8,049 bases of DNA, from contig ONTY01000063.1 in NCBI GenBank assembly GCA_900320815.1, forward strand, positions 1 to 8,049, given 5' to 3'. Position 1 is the first letter of the stretch, and each line of letters opens with the position of its first letter. A program made the translations under genes and the position numbers. Source of the DNA: an uncultured Pseudomonadota bacterium (GTDB lineage: Bacteria > Pseudomonadota > Gammaproteobacteria > Burkholderiales > Burkholderiaceae_C). Below, one piece after another: positions 6,422-8,049 of this stretch. Below the pieces are notes generated by a model. The model ran no database searches and was not told the origin of the DNA. It saw only the letters and a program-made list of their open reading frames with translations.

Positions 6422-7429
6422 GGCGTGCAGCCCTCCGCTTGATGTTGGCGCGCACCACGAAGTAGTCGATGAGCGGCGCAATCAGGTTGCCAAACAAGAT
6501 GGCGAGCATCATCCCTTCGGGGAAGGCGGGGTTGATGACGCGCACCATCACCACCATCACGCCGATGAGCACGCCGTACATCCACTTGCCCGTGTCCGTC
6601 ATGGCGGCGGAGACCGGGTCGGTGGCCATGAACATCATGCCGAAGGCAAAGCCGCCAAGCACCAGATGCCAGTACCACGGCATGGCAAACATGTGGTTGC
6701 TCTGCGAGCCAATCACGTTGAACATGGTGCTGAACACCACCATGCCCAGCATCACGCCAGCGACGATGCGCCACGAGGCGATGCCCATTACCATGAGCGC
6801 GATGCCGGCCAGCAGGATGATCAAGGCACTGGTCTCGCCTATCGCGCCGGGCATGGTGCCGATGAATGCCTGGCTCCAGTCAAGGCCACCGGTGAGCGCC
6901 TGCATACCGCCGTCGGCTACTTGGCTGAGCGCCGTGGCGCCGGAGAAGCCGTCCACCGCATTCCACACTTTCTCGCCCGTCATATAGGCCGGGTAGGCAA
7001 AGAACAGGAAGGCGCGGCCTGCGAGTGCGGGGTTGACAAAGTTCTTGCCCGTGCCGCCGAACACCAAACGGCGCCGGCCACCAGGCAGTCCCAGAGGCTG
7101 TTCGGGTTGTGGCTGCTGAGCATACTGATGAGTGCATGGTGCCAGCCCGACTGCTGCGCCAGCAATTCGGGGTTGGCGGCAAATGCGGTGTTTGCCTGCC
7201 AGCCCACGTTCCACATGCCAAACAGCAAAACGGGCAGCGCACAGGCCCACACCAAAATCATCATGCGCTTCAAGTCCAGGCTGTCGCGCACGTGTGCAGT
7301 GGTTTTTGTGACGCTGGGTGGTGAATACAGGAAGGTGTCCACCGCCTCAAACAGGGCGTGCCACTTTTCAAAGCGCCCACCTTTTTCAAACGCTGGCGCC
7401 ATGCGCTCTAGCACGTTGAGCAAACTCAT
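6414..7429 (-). pseudogene. nqrB: NqrB, membrane subunit of Na+-NQR, broken by an internal deletion and frameshift
   Basis: NqrB is the largest membrane subunit; it carries covalent FMN and riboflavin and contributes to the Na+ path and quinone site. The first 120 codons (7429-7070) match the family N-terminus, including [19 protein letters not shown] and [11 protein letters not shown] second frame, from about 7064 to 6414, gives the C-terminal 216 residues, starting [19 protein letters not shown]. It includes [10 protein letters not shown] with the FMN-threonine at 6933-6935 and ends with NIKRR. The two pieces are in different frames, and roughly 65-75 residues normally between them (the segment with the YFLP, GGFWE and NEGFF helices) are missing. 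The two pieces total about 336 residues against about 410-415. A strong AAGGAGG site (7438-7444) precedes the start, so translation begins normally but would end out of frame. An assembly error remains possible because all other subunits are intact. Confidence 0.85.
6431..6436 (-). promoter_or_regulatory. Ribosome binding site deciding the nqrC start
   Basis: GGAGGG on the minus strand is nine bases before ATG 6421. It favours this start over the in-frame ATG at 6481, and it is embedded in the last codons of nqrB. Confidence 0.75.
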
Positions 7430-7432
7430 TGC

Positions 7433-8049
<617 letters not shown>

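Overview
The window is GC-rich DNA with every convincing gene on the minus strand. It comes from a proteobacterium, most likely a betaproteobacterium. That placement rests on protein style (Ala/Arg/Gly-rich ApbE and NqrM, Burkholderiales/Neisseriales-like Nqr subunits) and is an inference, not a measurement.

Positions 8049 down to 1765 hold an almost complete operon for the Na+-translocating NADH:quinone oxidoreductase (Na+-NQR). The order is nqrA (C-terminal part only, entering from the right edge), nqrB, nqrC, nqrD, nqrE, nqrF, apbE, nqrM. The genes overlap by 4-8 bases or are separated by 0-4 bases, and most start codons have a clear purine-rich ribosome binding site. NqrF takes electrons from NADH, NqrA-E pass them to ubiquinone while exporting Na+, ApbE attaches FMN to NqrB and NqrC, and NqrM helps to install the iron centre held by NqrD and NqrE. 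One gene is broken: nqrB lacks a central block of roughly 65-75 codons and changes reading frame at the join near 7064-7070. This is either a real inactivating deletion or an assembly error.

The operon ends at a strong, perfectly symmetric terminator hairpin (1720-1749). Beyond it lies a short AT-rich intergenic stretch (1497-1719) dominated by a 134-bp imperfect palindrome (1571-1704) with nested repeats and mirror-image promoter-like sequences.

From 1496 to the left edge runs one uninterrupted minus-strand reading frame of 498 codons. It encodes the HD nuclease domain and first helicase domain of a Cas3 protein, so a type I CRISPR-Cas locus probably continues beyond position 1. No CRISPR array is inside the window. 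The most interesting parts are the palindrome in front of cas3, its possible role as a cas control region or small-RNA source, and the lesion in nqrB.
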